Below are positions 17,133-24,134 of a stretch of DNA of 42,555 nucleotides, in pieces; the first letter of the stretch is position 1, and each line of letters opens with the position of its first letter. The notes under the pieces are model-generated. The model worked only from the letters and a program-made list of their open reading frames with translations, was not told where the DNA came from and did not search any database. The DNA lies in the IMG/VR virus record IMGVR_UViG_3300045051_000191, positions 1-42,555 of that record; one strand, written 5' to 3'. The stretch comes from a virus. The translations under genes and the position numbers were made by a program.

Positions 17133-17166
17133 CAGTCTTACGACAGTCTTACGCTGTCAAGTAAGA
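17133..17166 (-). promoter_or_regulatory. Direct repeats and TTGACA upstream of the RNA polymerase gene
   Basis: In the 190-base leader of the RNA polymerase gene, CAGTCTTACG occurs twice (17133-17142 and 17144-17153) and is preceded on the minus strand by CTTGACAGCGT, a partial match to the recurrent motif. CGTTGCAC-like words also repeat at 17100-17125. There is no convincing -10 box. A promoter or regulator-binding site is inferred. Confidence 0.4.
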
Positions 17167-17167
17167 A

Positions 17168-17620
17168 TCACTGAACCCTCAGGCCAGCATGTTCGGGAAA
17201 CTTGCCGATCACCTCGGCCCAGGTTGGTGCTTGGCCGGGATTCAGCATCGGCAGGGTGGATTGCACCAGGCCGCCGCTTTTCGGAACCTGAATGACGACA
17301 GGCCCGAAGCCAGCGATGCACCGGCCACGGAAATAGACGAACTCGATACTTCCGATCGTCAGCGTGGCGGAATCCTCATCTTCATGCCGATTGACGATCT
17401 GGCCGGTGCTGATGGTGACGAGGGGATCGTCCTGCTGCTTGAATGTTTCAAGATCCAGGCCGAACTGAGCCAACCCTTCACCGATCGTGGCCTGACGCGA
17501 ACGGTTGCAAGCATCTTGAACCTTGCCGGTCATCAGCTTGGAGAATGAATCGGCGTCATGCCCTTTCATGTCGATCAGGCAGGCTTCACGAACTTCGGTT
17601 GTCGGAGAAGTGGGAAACAT
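17168..17620 (-). CDS. Hypothetical protein, 150 residues, between integrase and RNA polymerase
   Basis: A clear reading frame starting at ATG 17620 with MFPTSPTTEVREACLIDMKG. The second half alternates hydrophobic residues with Gly and Pro (EFVYFRGRCIAGFGPVVIQVPKSGG, shown as about residues 88-112) and may be beta-rich. No family recognised. It sits between integrase and RNA polymerase, where T7-like phages carry early host-takeover genes. Confidence 0.7.
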   Translation of the reverse strand: MFPTSPTTEVREACLIDMKGHDADSFSKLMTGKVQDACNRSRQATIGEGLAQFGLDLETFKQQDDPLVTISTGQIVNRHEDEDSATLTIGSIEFVYFRGRCIAGFGPVVIQVPKSGGLVQSTLPMLNPGQAPTWAEVIGKFPEHAGLRVQ

Positions 17621-17663
17621 GGTGGAAAGGAATGGATGGGAATGATGAAAGCGTTGGACTGTT

Positions 17664-17691
17664 TTCCGGTGTCAATCGGCGGGCACCGGAA
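17664..17691. repeat. Inverted repeat downstream of the integrase gene
   Basis: TTCCGGTG (17664-17671) and CACCGGAA (17684-17691) form an 8-bp stem with a 12-base loop, 18 bases after the integrase stop. On the minus strand it is followed by AAAACAG, so it is not a typical terminator. Being next to int, it could be part of the attachment-site region, but I see no tRNA-like core. Confidence 0.5.
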
Positions 17692-17709
17692 GGTTAGGAA
17701 GGAATCGGG

Positions 17710-18729
17710 TCATGTGTCAACCATCGAGAACAGATCGATTGCGGATCCGTGGACGTAACGCTGTGTGATGGCCATGGACTGATGCCCACCCCATGCCTGG
17801 ATCTGCGGGCCTGACCATCCCTTGCTGGCGAGATTGGTCAAACAGGTATGCCGAAGCGTATGAATGACCCACTGTTTTCTGATCTCATCAGACAGGCCCA
17901 GCCGATCACAAACGCTATCCCTGGCATCATTGTATTGACGCTGGAATGTGGGATAGGGCATTGTGAACAGTCGCTCACCATAGCCACGGCTGGGAAGTGA
18001 TGCCAGCATGGGACGAATTGCCTTTGGAATGGGTATCCTGCGGGCTTTCTTTCCCTTGGTGCGAGTGAACAGGATCGATGGCTTTCCCGTTTCAAGATCA
18101 ACCCTCTCCCACGTCAGAGCAAGGGCTTCACTGATGCGGCAGCCAACGTGATACAGGAAGGCTGTCAGCCTGGCTGCTTCCCGATTCTCCCGGCGTTCCA
18201 GTTCATCCATCAGGGCGGCCAGCCATTCGGGCCTGAGCACCAGTTCACGGGGCTCAGCCTCAGGCAGCAAGCGTGACTCAGGGAATAGCGGGATGGTGTT
18301 GATCAGCCGCAGCCGCTGCGCTCGCTTGAGCATGATCCTCAGCCCTGAAAGGTACCGATTGATCGTGCCATTGCTGCATCCCTTGCCTTCTTTGCCATGC
18401 TCCCGCAGCCATGCGACGAACTTATCGATTGACTGTTCGGTTATGTCAATCGGTAGGGAATCGGGACCGAAGTAAGCAACAATTCCCTTGCCAATCTTCG
18501 GCATGGCATCGCTCTTTCCATTCCAGTCCAGCATGATGCATGTGTTGAGCAGGCTGGCCATTGTGCCATCCTTGGGAACATGCTCACGGGCGTTGATCCT
18601 GCCCAGTTCGGCTAGTAACTGGGCTTCAACTGTCCGCGCATGTTCTTCACTGTCACATGCAATGGACTTTCTCTTTCCTTTGTGTGCTGCGAATGCTCGC
18701 CACACTCCATTGACTTGACGGACTGACAT
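17710..18729 (-). CDS. int: Tyrosine recombinase integrase
   Basis: A 339-residue tyrosine recombinase. The catalytic set is visible: Arg198 in CRISEALALTWERVD, Lys225 in the beta hairpin TRTKGKKARRIP, His290 and Arg293 in HTLRHTCLTNLASKG, His316 in WGGHQSMAI, and nucleophile Tyr325 in RYVHG. The N-terminal part (about residues 1-150) holds the arm- and core-binding domains. The gene sits 15 bases after the MarR-like gene and upstream of the RNA polymerase, the same order as the integrase of some marine T7-like cyanophages. Site-specific integration is therefore likely possible, although no attP is recognisable here. Confidence 0.94.
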   Translation of the reverse strand: MSVRQVNGVWRAFAAHKGKRKSIACDSEEHARTVEAQLLAELGRINAREHVPKDGTMASLLNTCIMLDWNGKSDAMPKIGKGIVAYFGPDSLPIDITEQSIDKFVAWLREHGKEGKGCSNGTINRYLSGLRIMLKRAQRLRLINTIPLFPESRLLPEAEPRELVLRPEWLAALMDELERRENREAARLTAFLYHVGCRISEALALTWERVDLETGKPSILFTRTKGKKARRIPIPKAIRPMLASLPSRGYGERLFTMPYPTFQRQYNDARDSVCDRLGLSDEIRKQWVIHTLRHTCLTNLASKGWSGPQIQAWGGHQSMAITQRYVHGSAIDLFSMVDT

Positions 18730-18744
18730 TGTAGGAATGCAAAG

Positions 18745-19083
18745 TTACTTTTCACCGTAGACAAGATCAGCGAATAGCTGCATCACATTCTTGCCACGAT
18801 CCGTCAGATAAACAAGCTGGAACCTGTCATCTTGCGGATCCTTTTCAACACGAATCAGGCCCAACTTTCCGCCCTTCCCATCACGCCGACCGGCTGATCC
18901 CAATACATCAATGGCGCGGCTGATTGCAGCAACAGAAAGTTCACAGTCAGCAGCTAGATCGGTTTGAGATTGTCCTTCTTTGGCAGCAATGGAAAGTAGA
19001 ATGTCAACCTGGGAAACCCTCAACTGAGGATGAATGGTACGCAGCAGCTTGACAGCCTTGCGAAACCTACCTAAGCGGATCAT
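18745..19083 (-). CDS. MarR-like winged-helix transcriptional regulator
   Basis: A 112-residue protein (115 if GTG 19092 is used). The sequence QVDILLSIAAKEGQSQTDLA, then ELSVAAISRAIDVLGSAG (recognition helix region, about residues 48-65) and GLIRVEKDPQDDRFQLVYLT (wing) follow the MarR pattern, including the D-x-R motif of the wing. It is followed by the integrase after 15 bases, so the pair may form a lysogeny or early-control unit. Confidence 0.85.
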   Translation of the reverse strand: MIRLGRFRKAVKLLRTIHPQLRVSQVDILLSIAAKEGQSQTDLAADCELSVAAISRAIDVLGSAGRRDGKGGKLGLIRVEKDPQDDRFQLVYLTDRGKNVMQLFADLVYGEK

Positions 19084-19131
19084 AAAGTTCACTCGCGCAA
19101 CAGCTTGACTATAGACGATCTTTGCCCCCAG

Positions 19132-19365
19132 CTACAGTGGCAGCTTACGAAAGTCCACGATGATGCATAAATGCAGCAAAGCCCATGCCTCGATCCTGAC
19201 ATAGCCTTTGGCCGGCAGGCTTTCAGGGGATACAGGCCCGTAGCTTACCGATGGCACAGCCAGGATCCTTGCCCGTGACACAGAAAGGGAAAGGTAGAAG
19301 TCATAAGGCAGCCAGATTCCCCGGTACTTACGTCGGGAAAGGTTGAAATCAGAACGGGTCATCAT
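19132..19365 (-). CDS. Hypothetical protein, 77 residues
   Basis: Starts at tandem ATGs (19365 or 19362) and overlaps the end of the small membrane protein gene by 17 bases. Basic N terminus (NLSRRKYRGIW), then a hydrophobic mixed segment with no clear membrane helix. No family recognised. A modest candidate supported mainly by its place in a tight gene chain. Confidence 0.55.
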   Translation of the reverse strand: MMTRSDFNLSRRKYRGIWLPYDFYLSLSVSRARILAVPSVSYGPVSPESLPAKGYVRIEAWALLHLCIIVDFRKLPL

Positions 19366-19483
19366 AACGGAATCGTTCTATGTGTTGAGGGGTGAAGAAC
19401 TCTGGAGATCCTTGATCGATGGCGAATGCTGCCACGGCGAATCCTAACAGCAGGCCAACGATTGTGGGTATGCGCCTATTCAT
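19349..19483 (-). CDS. Small membrane protein, 44 residues
   Basis: ATG at 19483 overlaps the stop of the 139-residue gene (ATGA). Residues about 7-22 (TIVGLLLGFAVAAFAI) form a hydrophobic helix after an MNRR start, so it could be a membrane anchor or signal-like segment; the rest is polar and ends in RYDDPF. Function unknown. The in-frame extension further upstream lies inside the neighbouring gene. Confidence 0.6.
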   Translation of the reverse strand: MNRRIPTIVGLLLGFAVAAFAIDQGSPEFFTPQHIERFRYDDPF

Positions 19484-19899
19484 ACCGACCACACAGCAAG
19501 GCTGGCCAGTTCGTCGTCCTTCCCTTTCCACACCCATGCCTGAGCCGATCGCATGGTGTGCCCGTTCAGAATGTTTCGCAGCGTCAGATAATGCCAGCGT
19601 CGGGCCTGTAGATCGATCGCATCAGCGTAGAGTTTGTCAGCGTAGGGAACATCCACCGAGGCGATGTTTCCTGCAAAGTCAATCAGATACCGAATCCTCG
19701 CAGAGAGATAGTTTGCCTCTGCATTCATGACGTTGCGGGCCTCATCTTGGATGGCCGCTTTATGCCGACCTTCCGGCATGTTGAGGATCGTCAGCACTTC
19801 TTTCAGCGTGACGAATGCCTGATCTTTGTATTCATCCGGCCCATCTTTGTAGGTGTCGATGTAGTCAGGATGCAGGCTGGTTTGTGTAGCGTTGTCCAT
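19480..19899 (-). CDS. Hypothetical protein, 139 residues
   Basis: Starts at ATG 19899 (MDNATQTSLHPDYIDTYKDG). Mostly helical with conserved-looking Trp and Arg residues towards the end (QARRWHYLTLRNILNG, VWKGKDDEL). No domain recognised. Linked to the following small membrane protein gene by ATGA. Confidence 0.7.
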   Translation of the reverse strand: MDNATQTSLHPDYIDTYKDGPDEYKDQAFVTLKEVLTILNMPEGRHKAAIQDEARNVMNAEANYLSARIRYLIDFAGNIASVDVPYADKLYADAIDLQARRWHYLTLRNILNGHTMRSAQAWVWKGKDDELASLAVWSV

Positions 19900-19961
19900 G
19901 GTTGAGTTTGTGTGAAGAACTGGATTTTCGTGATTCTGGCCTGCCGCCATGGGCTCAGCGT

Positions 19962-20002
19962 CACCCCGGCAACAGCCAGAATCGCTGCCGGGGTGTTTCT
20001 TT
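19962..20002 (+). terminator. Strong hairpin with T-tract, pointing against the local genes
   Basis: CACCCCGGCA (19962-19971) pairs perfectly with TGCCGGGGTG (19986-19995), followed on the plus strand by TTTCTTT. The orientation would stop plus-strand transcripts, yet all genes here are on the minus strand. On the minus strand the stem is preceded by AAAGAAA and has no T-tract after it. It lies between the 68- and 139-residue genes and may block antisense transcription. Confidence 0.75.
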
Positions 20003-20207
20003 ACAGTGTCGCTATGTGCTCTCCGTCTACATCATGGACGGTTATGTGTGCCGTCCTTCCGTTCTCCCACAGGGATACTTTGTAGGTGAAACAATCACCA
20101 TCCGGTCCCTGTTCCCATTCATTCATTTGAGCCGCCAACTTTGCAGCAATGGCAGGATCAAAGTCTGTGGGAGGTTGTCTATCGATACGCTCAGAAAGTG
20201 CTTGCAT
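20001..20207 (-). CDS. Hypothetical protein, 68 residues
   Basis: ATG at 20207, 4 bases after the preceding stop, with AGGAAGG upstream; this start also lies inside a copy of the TTGACACCATGCAA motif. Helical N-terminal half (MQALSERIDRQ, AAKLAAQMNEWEQG) and a beta-like C-terminal half (FTYKVSLWENGRTAHITVHD). No family recognised. Confidence 0.65.
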   Translation of the reverse strand: MQALSERIDRQPPTDFDPAIAAKLAAQMNEWEQGPDGDCFTYKVSLWENGRTAHITVHDVDGEHIATL

Positions 20208-20215
20208 GGTGTCAA
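20202..20215 (-). promoter_or_regulatory. Recurrent motif TTGACACCATGCAA overlapping a start codon
   Basis: This exact match to the 14-base consensus contains the ATG of the 68-residue gene. No -10 box at the usual distance. If the motif is a promoter, the transcript would be leaderless or start inside the gene; it may also be an operator. Confidence 0.45.
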
Positions 20216-20466
20216 CCTTCCTGCCCAAAGTAGCGGGCAAAGAGTCTGTCCCTGTGGCACTGTTGCAGCATCCCTTGCAGATACTGGAAGCACTCTTTAG
20301 CGGTCAATCCTGACGCCATAGAAAGTCTGCCGCTGCCATACACAAAATCCAGGCCATAACCGGATCCCCCCGTCATCAGCCTGAGCTTTCCGTGCCATGA
20401 ACGATCGCCTTGTGCATTGTTGAGTTGATCGACACAGCCAGCGAGAACGGAATAGGTGATCTTCAT
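20212..20466 (-). CDS. Hypothetical protein, 84 residues
   Basis: I place the start at ATG 20466 (MKITYSVLAGCVDQLN) because it follows the upstream stop by 34 bases and carries the shared GCACTTTA leader element 17 bases upstream, as in five neighbouring genes. Longer in-frame starts (for example 20538) would overlap the preceding gene. Sequence contains a Gly-rich strand region (GGSGYGLDFVYGSGRL). No family recognised. Confidence 0.65.
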   Translation of the reverse strand: MKITYSVLAGCVDQLNNAQGDRSWHGKLRLMTGGSGYGLDFVYGSGRLSMASGLTAKECFQYLQGMLQQCHRDRLFARYFGQEG

Positions 20467-20500
20467 TGTCTTAGAGAGATTGTAAAGTGCTTGAAAGTCG

Positions 20501-20701
20501 TCAAACGTCAAGTGCAGATAGGCAGGAATAGCCACCATGCACCAAGGCATAAGACACACTCTGGTTAGTGTTCTTTGCCAGCCAGTTAAAGGCATCATTC
20601 GGGCTATCAACCGTTACGATGAATGCACCATCCCGGTAGATGTTGACAGGCCCATCAGCGATGCCTGAAAGGCTGGGATAATGGTCTTTACTGGATTGCA
20701 T
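20501..20701 (-). CDS. Hypothetical protein, 66 residues
   Basis: ATG at 20701 (MQSSKDHYPSLSGIADG) follows a promoter, palindrome and GCACTTTA leader element. The sequence has features of a small beta-rich protein (GPVNIYRDGAFIVTVDSPNDAFNWLAKN), reminiscent of short phage proteins that display a substrate-like strand. No family assigned. Confidence 0.65.
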   Translation of the reverse strand: MQSSKDHYPSLSGIADGPVNIYRDGAFIVTVDSPNDAFNWLAKNTNQSVSYALVHGGYSCLSALDV

Positions 20702-20736
20702 CAGAAAGGAAGCGAAGGAATGTAAAGTGCAGGCCA

Positions 20737-20788
20737 GGGAGGCATCATGCCTCCCCAGCAGATTAGTCGGGCTGTTGAATGCTGTCAA
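20737..20788 (-). promoter_or_regulatory. Promoter followed by palindrome, upstream of the 66-residue gene
   Basis: -35 TTGACA (20783-20788), 17-base spacer, -10 TAATCT (20760-20765). TTGACAGCATTCAA is an exact match to the recurrent motif. The palindrome GGGAGGCATGATGCCTCCC (20737-20755) starts about where transcription should begin, so it would form a stem-loop at the 5' end of the message or act as an operator. The TGA of the preceding gene lies inside the -35 box. Confidence 0.75.
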
Positions 20789-21303
20789 GCATCGCCAGCA
20801 GCAGCAGCAGCAGCCGGCAGGCCGCCCTTTGGCTCGAAAACATAGGTGCAAACATTGCCACGAATGCTGGAGTGATCAGGCTCGCCAAACTCACCATCAT
20901 CCCAAACATCGACACAATGCCCAACCTCTGCCCATTCAAGGGCGGCATTCATTTTCCGAATGTCCTTATCGTCCATCCCCGATTCGTCGCCATTGATCAG
21001 TGCGCTGGCCCAATAATCATAGAACTTGCAAAGAATGTATCCCTGTTCTTCCAGCCTTGCGATCTTATCTTCCGTTATGTCACAGGGAACATTGTGCTTA
21101 GCGCAAAGGTTCCGGTAGATTTCCTGCTGCGCATAGTCCAGATTGTCTGGATTGTCATTCCCTGAAAGTCCAGGTTTGTAGTAACGCTGCATCCTTGAAA
21201 GGCGAGCATAAAGCTCAGAACCTTGCCCCTCATGATGCAGCACACAGAAGCAATAATGGGCGGCGATAACATCCTCGCGGTAGAAGTCAAATCCAGGTTT
21301 CAT
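20785..21303 (-). CDS. Hypothetical protein, 172 residues
   Basis: ATG at 21303, with the ACACTTTA leader element 15 bases upstream. Acidic protein with several aromatic and Cys residues (HYCFCVLHHEGQG near the start, NLCAKHNVPC in the middle) and a C-terminal run of six Ala encoded by a GCT repeat. No domain recognised. Its stop codon is embedded in the next promoter. Confidence 0.75.
   Translation of the reverse strand: MKPGFDFYREDVIAAHYCFCVLHHEGQGSELYARLSRMQRYYKPGLSGNDNPDNLDYAQQEIYRNLCAKHNVPCDITEDKIARLEEQGYILCKFYDYWASALINGDESGMDDKDIRKMNAALEWAEVGHCVDVWDDGEFGEPDHSSIRGNVCTYVFEPKGGLPAAAAAAGDA
20796..20813. repeat. CAG trinucleotide run
   Basis: About six CAG units on the plus strand encode the poly-alanine near the C terminus of the 172-residue protein. 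Probably a slippage-prone simple repeat. Confidence 0.8.
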
Positions 21304-21339
21304 GGCTGAAAGGTTGATAAAGTGTTCGGTGGAAAGTCA

Positions 21340-21391
21340 GGGGAGCATCATGCTCCCCCAGCACATTAGGCGGTAACTTGAATGCTGTCAA
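21340..21391 (-). promoter_or_regulatory. Promoter followed by palindrome, upstream of the 172-residue gene
   Basis: -35 TTGACA (21386-21391), 17-base spacer, -10 TAATGT (21363-21368); TTGACAGCATTCAA again matches the recurrent motif exactly. The palindrome GGGGAGCATGATGCTCCCC (21340-21358) follows at the expected transcript start. The ArdC-like gene's stop codon overlaps the -35 box. Confidence 0.75.
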
Positions 21392-22356
21392 GCATCGCCC
21401 GTAGGCTCATCTGCTGCGATGGATTCGGGGACGATCATCCCGGCCGCTTTAGTTGCATCGCTCAGCACCTTGAAAAGCACCTTCGGACCTTCGCCCAGCA
21501 CCTTCGCCCAATGGTGCAGATAGGCCGCATGATTCTCGGTGCTGCTGCTGATCTCTAGCCTCTGGCAGAGCAGGAAAGCACCAAGCTCCGCCACAAGTTC
21601 TTCGCGGGCATACTTGTCATCCCCGAACACTCCCCCAAAGTCACGGGCCAGCCTGGACTTATGGCCGGTGCTGTGGATGCATTCATGGGCCAACGTCGCA
21701 TAATACGCGGCATCATTGGTGAATGCCTTACGGGCCGGCATGTTGATACGATCGATCGCAGGGGAATAGCAGGCCCTGTCACCCCCATGCGTCACTTTCA
21801 CCGGCCATGCCTTCAGAGCAGCCGCTGCATCGCGCAGCCGTTCATCCTCTGGCCTGTCAGCGATCGTCCCAACGTACTTGGCTATGGCATCTTCCAGGCC
21901 ATCGCCTTTCAAGTCTGCGACGTTGAAAACACAAGCGGGCCGATAGCTAATCCATTGTGCGATCACAGGATCGCCATTCTCATCCCTGATAGTCCGGCCA
22001 TCCTCATCCTGCTGGATCCTGCTATTCAGTTGCGGCCGCAAGATGTAGCAACCTTTGCTCCCCTTCACTGGATACCAACCATTCTTCTTTGCTTGTGCCA
22101 ATCCGCACCAAAGGGCAAGCGTTGATCCTCTGGCGGCCATTTGAAACTGTAGAACAGCAGGATTGCATCCCTGATAGGGTTTGCCAGTTGCCAGGTTAAT
22201 GTGGCGGGATGATTGTTGGCCGGTCCATTCTTTGCGCCATGGATTGACACCGGCATTCATAAGCTCCACAAGTTGAGCCACTAGCTTCTCATCGGCCGAA
22301 GGACCGTCATAAACGGGCCGGGCTTTTCTTGTTTTCGTAGCGGTTGCAGTTGCCAT
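21388..22356 (-). CDS. ardC: ArdC-like antirestriction protein
   Basis: A 322-residue protein with the two ArdC parts. The N-terminal ssDNA-binding domain (about residues 14-140) shows VNPWRKEW, YQGCNPAVLQ and a later WISYRPACVFNVADL. The C-terminal zinc metallopeptidase-like domain has HECIHSTGH (His224, Glu225, His228) and a downstream glutamate helix YAREELVAELGAFLL. ArdC of plasmid pSa protects incoming ssDNA from restriction; phage and plasmid relatives are common. ATG at 22356 gives the usual MATATATK-type start and follows promoter, hairpin and leader element; upstream in-frame codons lie across that promoter. Confidence 0.9.
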   Translation of the reverse strand: MATATATKTRKARPVYDGPSADEKLVAQLVELMNAGVNPWRKEWTGQQSSRHINLATGKPYQGCNPAVLQFQMAARGSTLALWCGLAQAKKNGWYPVKGSKGCYILRPQLNSRIQQDEDGRTIRDENGDPVIAQWISYRPACVFNVADLKGDGLEDAIAKYVGTIADRPEDERLRDAAAALKAWPVKVTHGGDRACYSPAIDRINMPARKAFTNDAAYYATLAHECIHSTGHKSRLARDFGGVFGDDKYAREELVAELGAFLLCQRLEISSSTENHAAYLHHWAKVLGEGPKVLFKVLSDATKAAGMIVPESIAADEPTGDA

Positions 22357-22367
22357 GATTGGGAAAG

Positions 22368-22430
22368 ATAAAGTGCAACGGTTGGCGGTTGAATGAACCG
22401 CCATTAATGCCCGACACAATGGACGGGCAA
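22368..22430 (-). promoter_or_regulatory. Promoter, hairpin and leader element of the ArdC-like gene
   Basis: -35-like TTGCCC (22425-22430), 17-base spacer, -10 TTAATG (22402-22407), then the palindrome GGCGGTTCATTCAACCGCC (22384-22402) at the expected transcript start, then GCACTTTATC (22367-22376) 13 bases before ATG. The same order recurs at several neighbouring genes. Confidence 0.65.
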
Positions 22431-22445
22431 GAATGGCGGATCTTT

Positions 22446-22850
22446 TCAATAACGCACGGCCGTCGGTTGCCATGTGTCAATGATTGAGCCGTCAGCATTC
22501 TTTACTGTTGTTTTCTTCATCCAGAAGTAGGCTCCCCTGAGTTCATCACGAATCACCTTGTCATAGTCCTCTCTGCTCAGTGAGTCCATAGGCATAGGCA
22601 GGCCACCATCAGATGGCGGGAACAGCCACATAACATCGCGGTGATAGATCACCTTAAGCTCATTCTCTTTGTGAGCATAGACTTTCTGCCTGGCCCATAC
22701 TGGCAGCTTGCCGAACGTTGGATCTTTCAATGCTTCATTGATCTCATTGATCATCCATGCATGGGACTGACGGCATCTTGCGATTTGGATGATGCAATCA
22801 ATGCGGCCGATGAACCGGGCGACCCTACGGTTTGCGAGTGCTGGCGTCAT
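22446..22850 (-). CDS. Hypothetical protein, 134 residues
   Basis: ATG at 22850 (MTPALANRRVARFIGR) has the ACACTTTATC element 13 bases upstream. Basic N-terminal helix, then a mixed region with several Trp (PVWARQKVYAHKENELKV, DVMWLFPPSDG). No family recognised. In-frame extension upstream would run through the leader hairpin and the preceding gene. Confidence 0.7.
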   Translation of the reverse strand: MTPALANRRVARFIGRIDCIIQIARCRQSHAWMINEINEALKDPTFGKLPVWARQKVYAHKENELKVIYHRDVMWLFPPSDGGLPMPMDSLSREDYDKVIRDELRGAYFWMKKTTVKNADGSIIDTWQPTAVRY

Positions 22851-22860
22851 GATGAGAATT

Positions 22861-22888
22861 GATAAAGTGTTCGGTTGAATGATCAGCC
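22861..22888 (-). promoter_or_regulatory. Leader hairpin and ACACTTTA element of the 134-residue gene
   Basis: An imperfect hairpin GGCTGATCATTCAACC (22873-22888) is followed by ACACTTTATC (22861-22870) and, after 13 bases, the ATG. I could not find a matching -35/-10 pair upstream, so this gene may be co-transcribed with the preceding one. Confidence 0.5.
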
Positions 22889-23134
22889 AAGAATGCGAGC
22901 ACAAGCGGCAGAGAGACTGCGGCAAGCCTCATCGCATTCGGCAGCTTTCAGGGCTTTCTGACCTTGTGCCGTCAGAGTCCAATTCCCCATCTTGACAATG
23001 GGGCGCAGGTTGCCTGGCTTGATCAGGCCAGCATCCCTGAGTCGGCACAGCAGCCGCATGGTTGTATTTCCCGGCGCATGGCCTGACGCGGCAATCACCC
23101 GCATGACGCGAGTTTGGGCAGTGGTGAGCTTCAT
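22883..23134 (-). CDS. Small winged-helix-like protein, 83 residues
   Basis: ATG at 23134 (MKLTTAQTRVMRVIAASG), 13 bases after a GCACTTTG leader element. The pattern of a first helix, TTMRLLCRLRDAGLIKPG and then NWTLTAQGQKALKAA looks like a winged helix-turn-helix domain with the wing at about residues 45-58. It is the first well-supported gene of the minus arm, so a role in early regulation is possible. Exact family not identified. Confidence 0.7.
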   Translation of the reverse strand: MKLTTAQTRVMRVIAASGHAPGNTTMRLLCRLRDAGLIKPGNLRPIVKMGNWTLTAQGQKALKAAECDEACRSLSAACARILG

Positions 23135-23147
23135 TGGCAGGAAAAGC

Positions 23148-23207
23148 AAAGTGCAACCGTGATCAATGATCACGCGAGGATCGTAAGGCATGTTTGATCG
23201 GTGGCAA
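23148..23207 (-). promoter_or_regulatory. Promoter, perfect palindrome and leader element of the winged-helix gene
   Basis: -35-like TTGCCA (23202-23207), 16-base spacer, -10 TACGAT (23180-23185), then the perfect palindrome CGTGATCATTGATCACG (23158-23174) and GCACTTTG (23147-23154) before ATG. Same order as at the ArdC-like gene and two further genes. Confidence 0.65.
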
Positions 23208-23398
23208 CCGTTGCGGCTGCCGCATCATCCCTGAAAAGCCAGACAGGCCAATCATTCTCAGGCATTCATCAGCATTCTTTATCGTCATTCCAGGCCAGGC
23301 CGATCGGCACTGGCAGGCATGACGCCAGCACCCTCCAGAGTGCATCCCTGGCAGCATTAGAAAAGCATTAAAAGCATCACGGCTCATCATCACTGCAT

Positions 23399-23436
23399 CA
23401 TCACGCTTGCGTTATGCACACCATCACGCTTGCGTT
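23399..23436. repeat. Two 15-bp direct repeats
   Basis: CATCACGCTTGCGTT occurs at 23399-23413 and 23422-23436, a period of 23 bases; a shortened copy (CATCACGCTT) is at about 24134. Spacing of about two helical turns fits protein-binding iterons. Confidence 0.75.
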
Positions 23437-23448
23437 GAATGCAGTCCC
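23435..23448 (-). promoter_or_regulatory. Degenerate copy of the recurrent motif
   Basis: On the minus strand GGGACTGCATTCAA matches TTGACAGCATTCAA at 11 of 14 positions, next to the 15-bp direct repeats. Confidence 0.3.
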
Positions 23449-23670
23449 ACGCTATCGCTTTAGACGCATAGCCCAGGCTGGCTCGCCATTGCTTTATACA
23501 AACTCCCATGGATTTGATCCATGCTCAGTGATGCTTTCAGGGCTCAACCCAGCCCAGCATTCACATCATCAACTCAACCGATCCTGTGCCCTTTCAACAT
23601 AACTTTCAGTGCTGGATCCGATGGCCTCTCATTGATACAAACTCAACACCAATCGATGCCCCGCTGATCA

Positions 23671-23786
23671 CATCAACACTGGCCCATTCTCGCCTGTATT
23701 CGTTGCATCATCCCTGAGCAAGCTGGCGCCGGCTGGGCTCATTCAACGCTGGCCCATTCCTGCCTGCATTCGGCTCATCATCCCCC
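23671..23786. repeat. Imperfect direct repeat, about 46 bp at 70-bp period
   Basis: The stretch around CTGGCCCATTC at 23679-23689 recurs at 23749-23759, and similarity continues into TGCCTGCATTCG and CATCATCCC. The two copies do not keep a common reading frame, so the repeat is likely a DNA-level element. Confidence 0.6.
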
Positions 23787-24134
23787 GGCATCATCCCTGT
23801 TTCATTCATTGCACATGACTGGGCTTGTCTGTTCGTCAGTGGTGCGTCATTCGTCATGCTGAGAGGTGGTGCTTCGTGGCGGTCGGGCCTATCACAAACA
23901 TGTAACCGCATTACCCGATCGGGATGCCGGAGTATCCCTGTCCTTCACGTCGTTGCACGAGTGCAGATTGGGCATCCGTTCAGAAACGTTGCAGCGCCTA
24001 CATCCGTGCATCGGCCCATACGCACCCCCGGCAGGGGGGAACATGCGGGATCGCGTGTGACGTAAAGCCCCACATCAATTAGCACCCCATTTTCAGGGCA
24101 CCTCACATCACTCCCAGACATTCCCAATCGCCCA

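Larger units (their letters stand above)
23208..24130. other. Gene-poor divergent region with repeats
   Basis: No convincing coding sequence; short frames on both strands have poor composition. It holds direct repeats (23399-23436 and 23671-23786), a palindrome CATGGAT-TTG-ATCCATG (23507-23523) next to a TATAAA box on the minus strand (23493-23498), and a hairpin CCCCC-GGCA-GGGGG (24025-24038). The two arms of the genome diverge from here, so it is a candidate for early promoters, replication origin or packaging/terminal site. Confidence 0.55.

Noticed and set aside
23163-23393. Minus-strand frame of 76 codons
   Set aside because: It runs across the promoter and perfect palindrome of the winged-helix gene, and its composition is not protein-like.
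23708-24127. Short minus-strand frames of 67 and 60 codons in the divergent region
   Set aside because: No leader element or ribosome-binding site, and the 46-bp repeat crosses one of them without keeping the frame.
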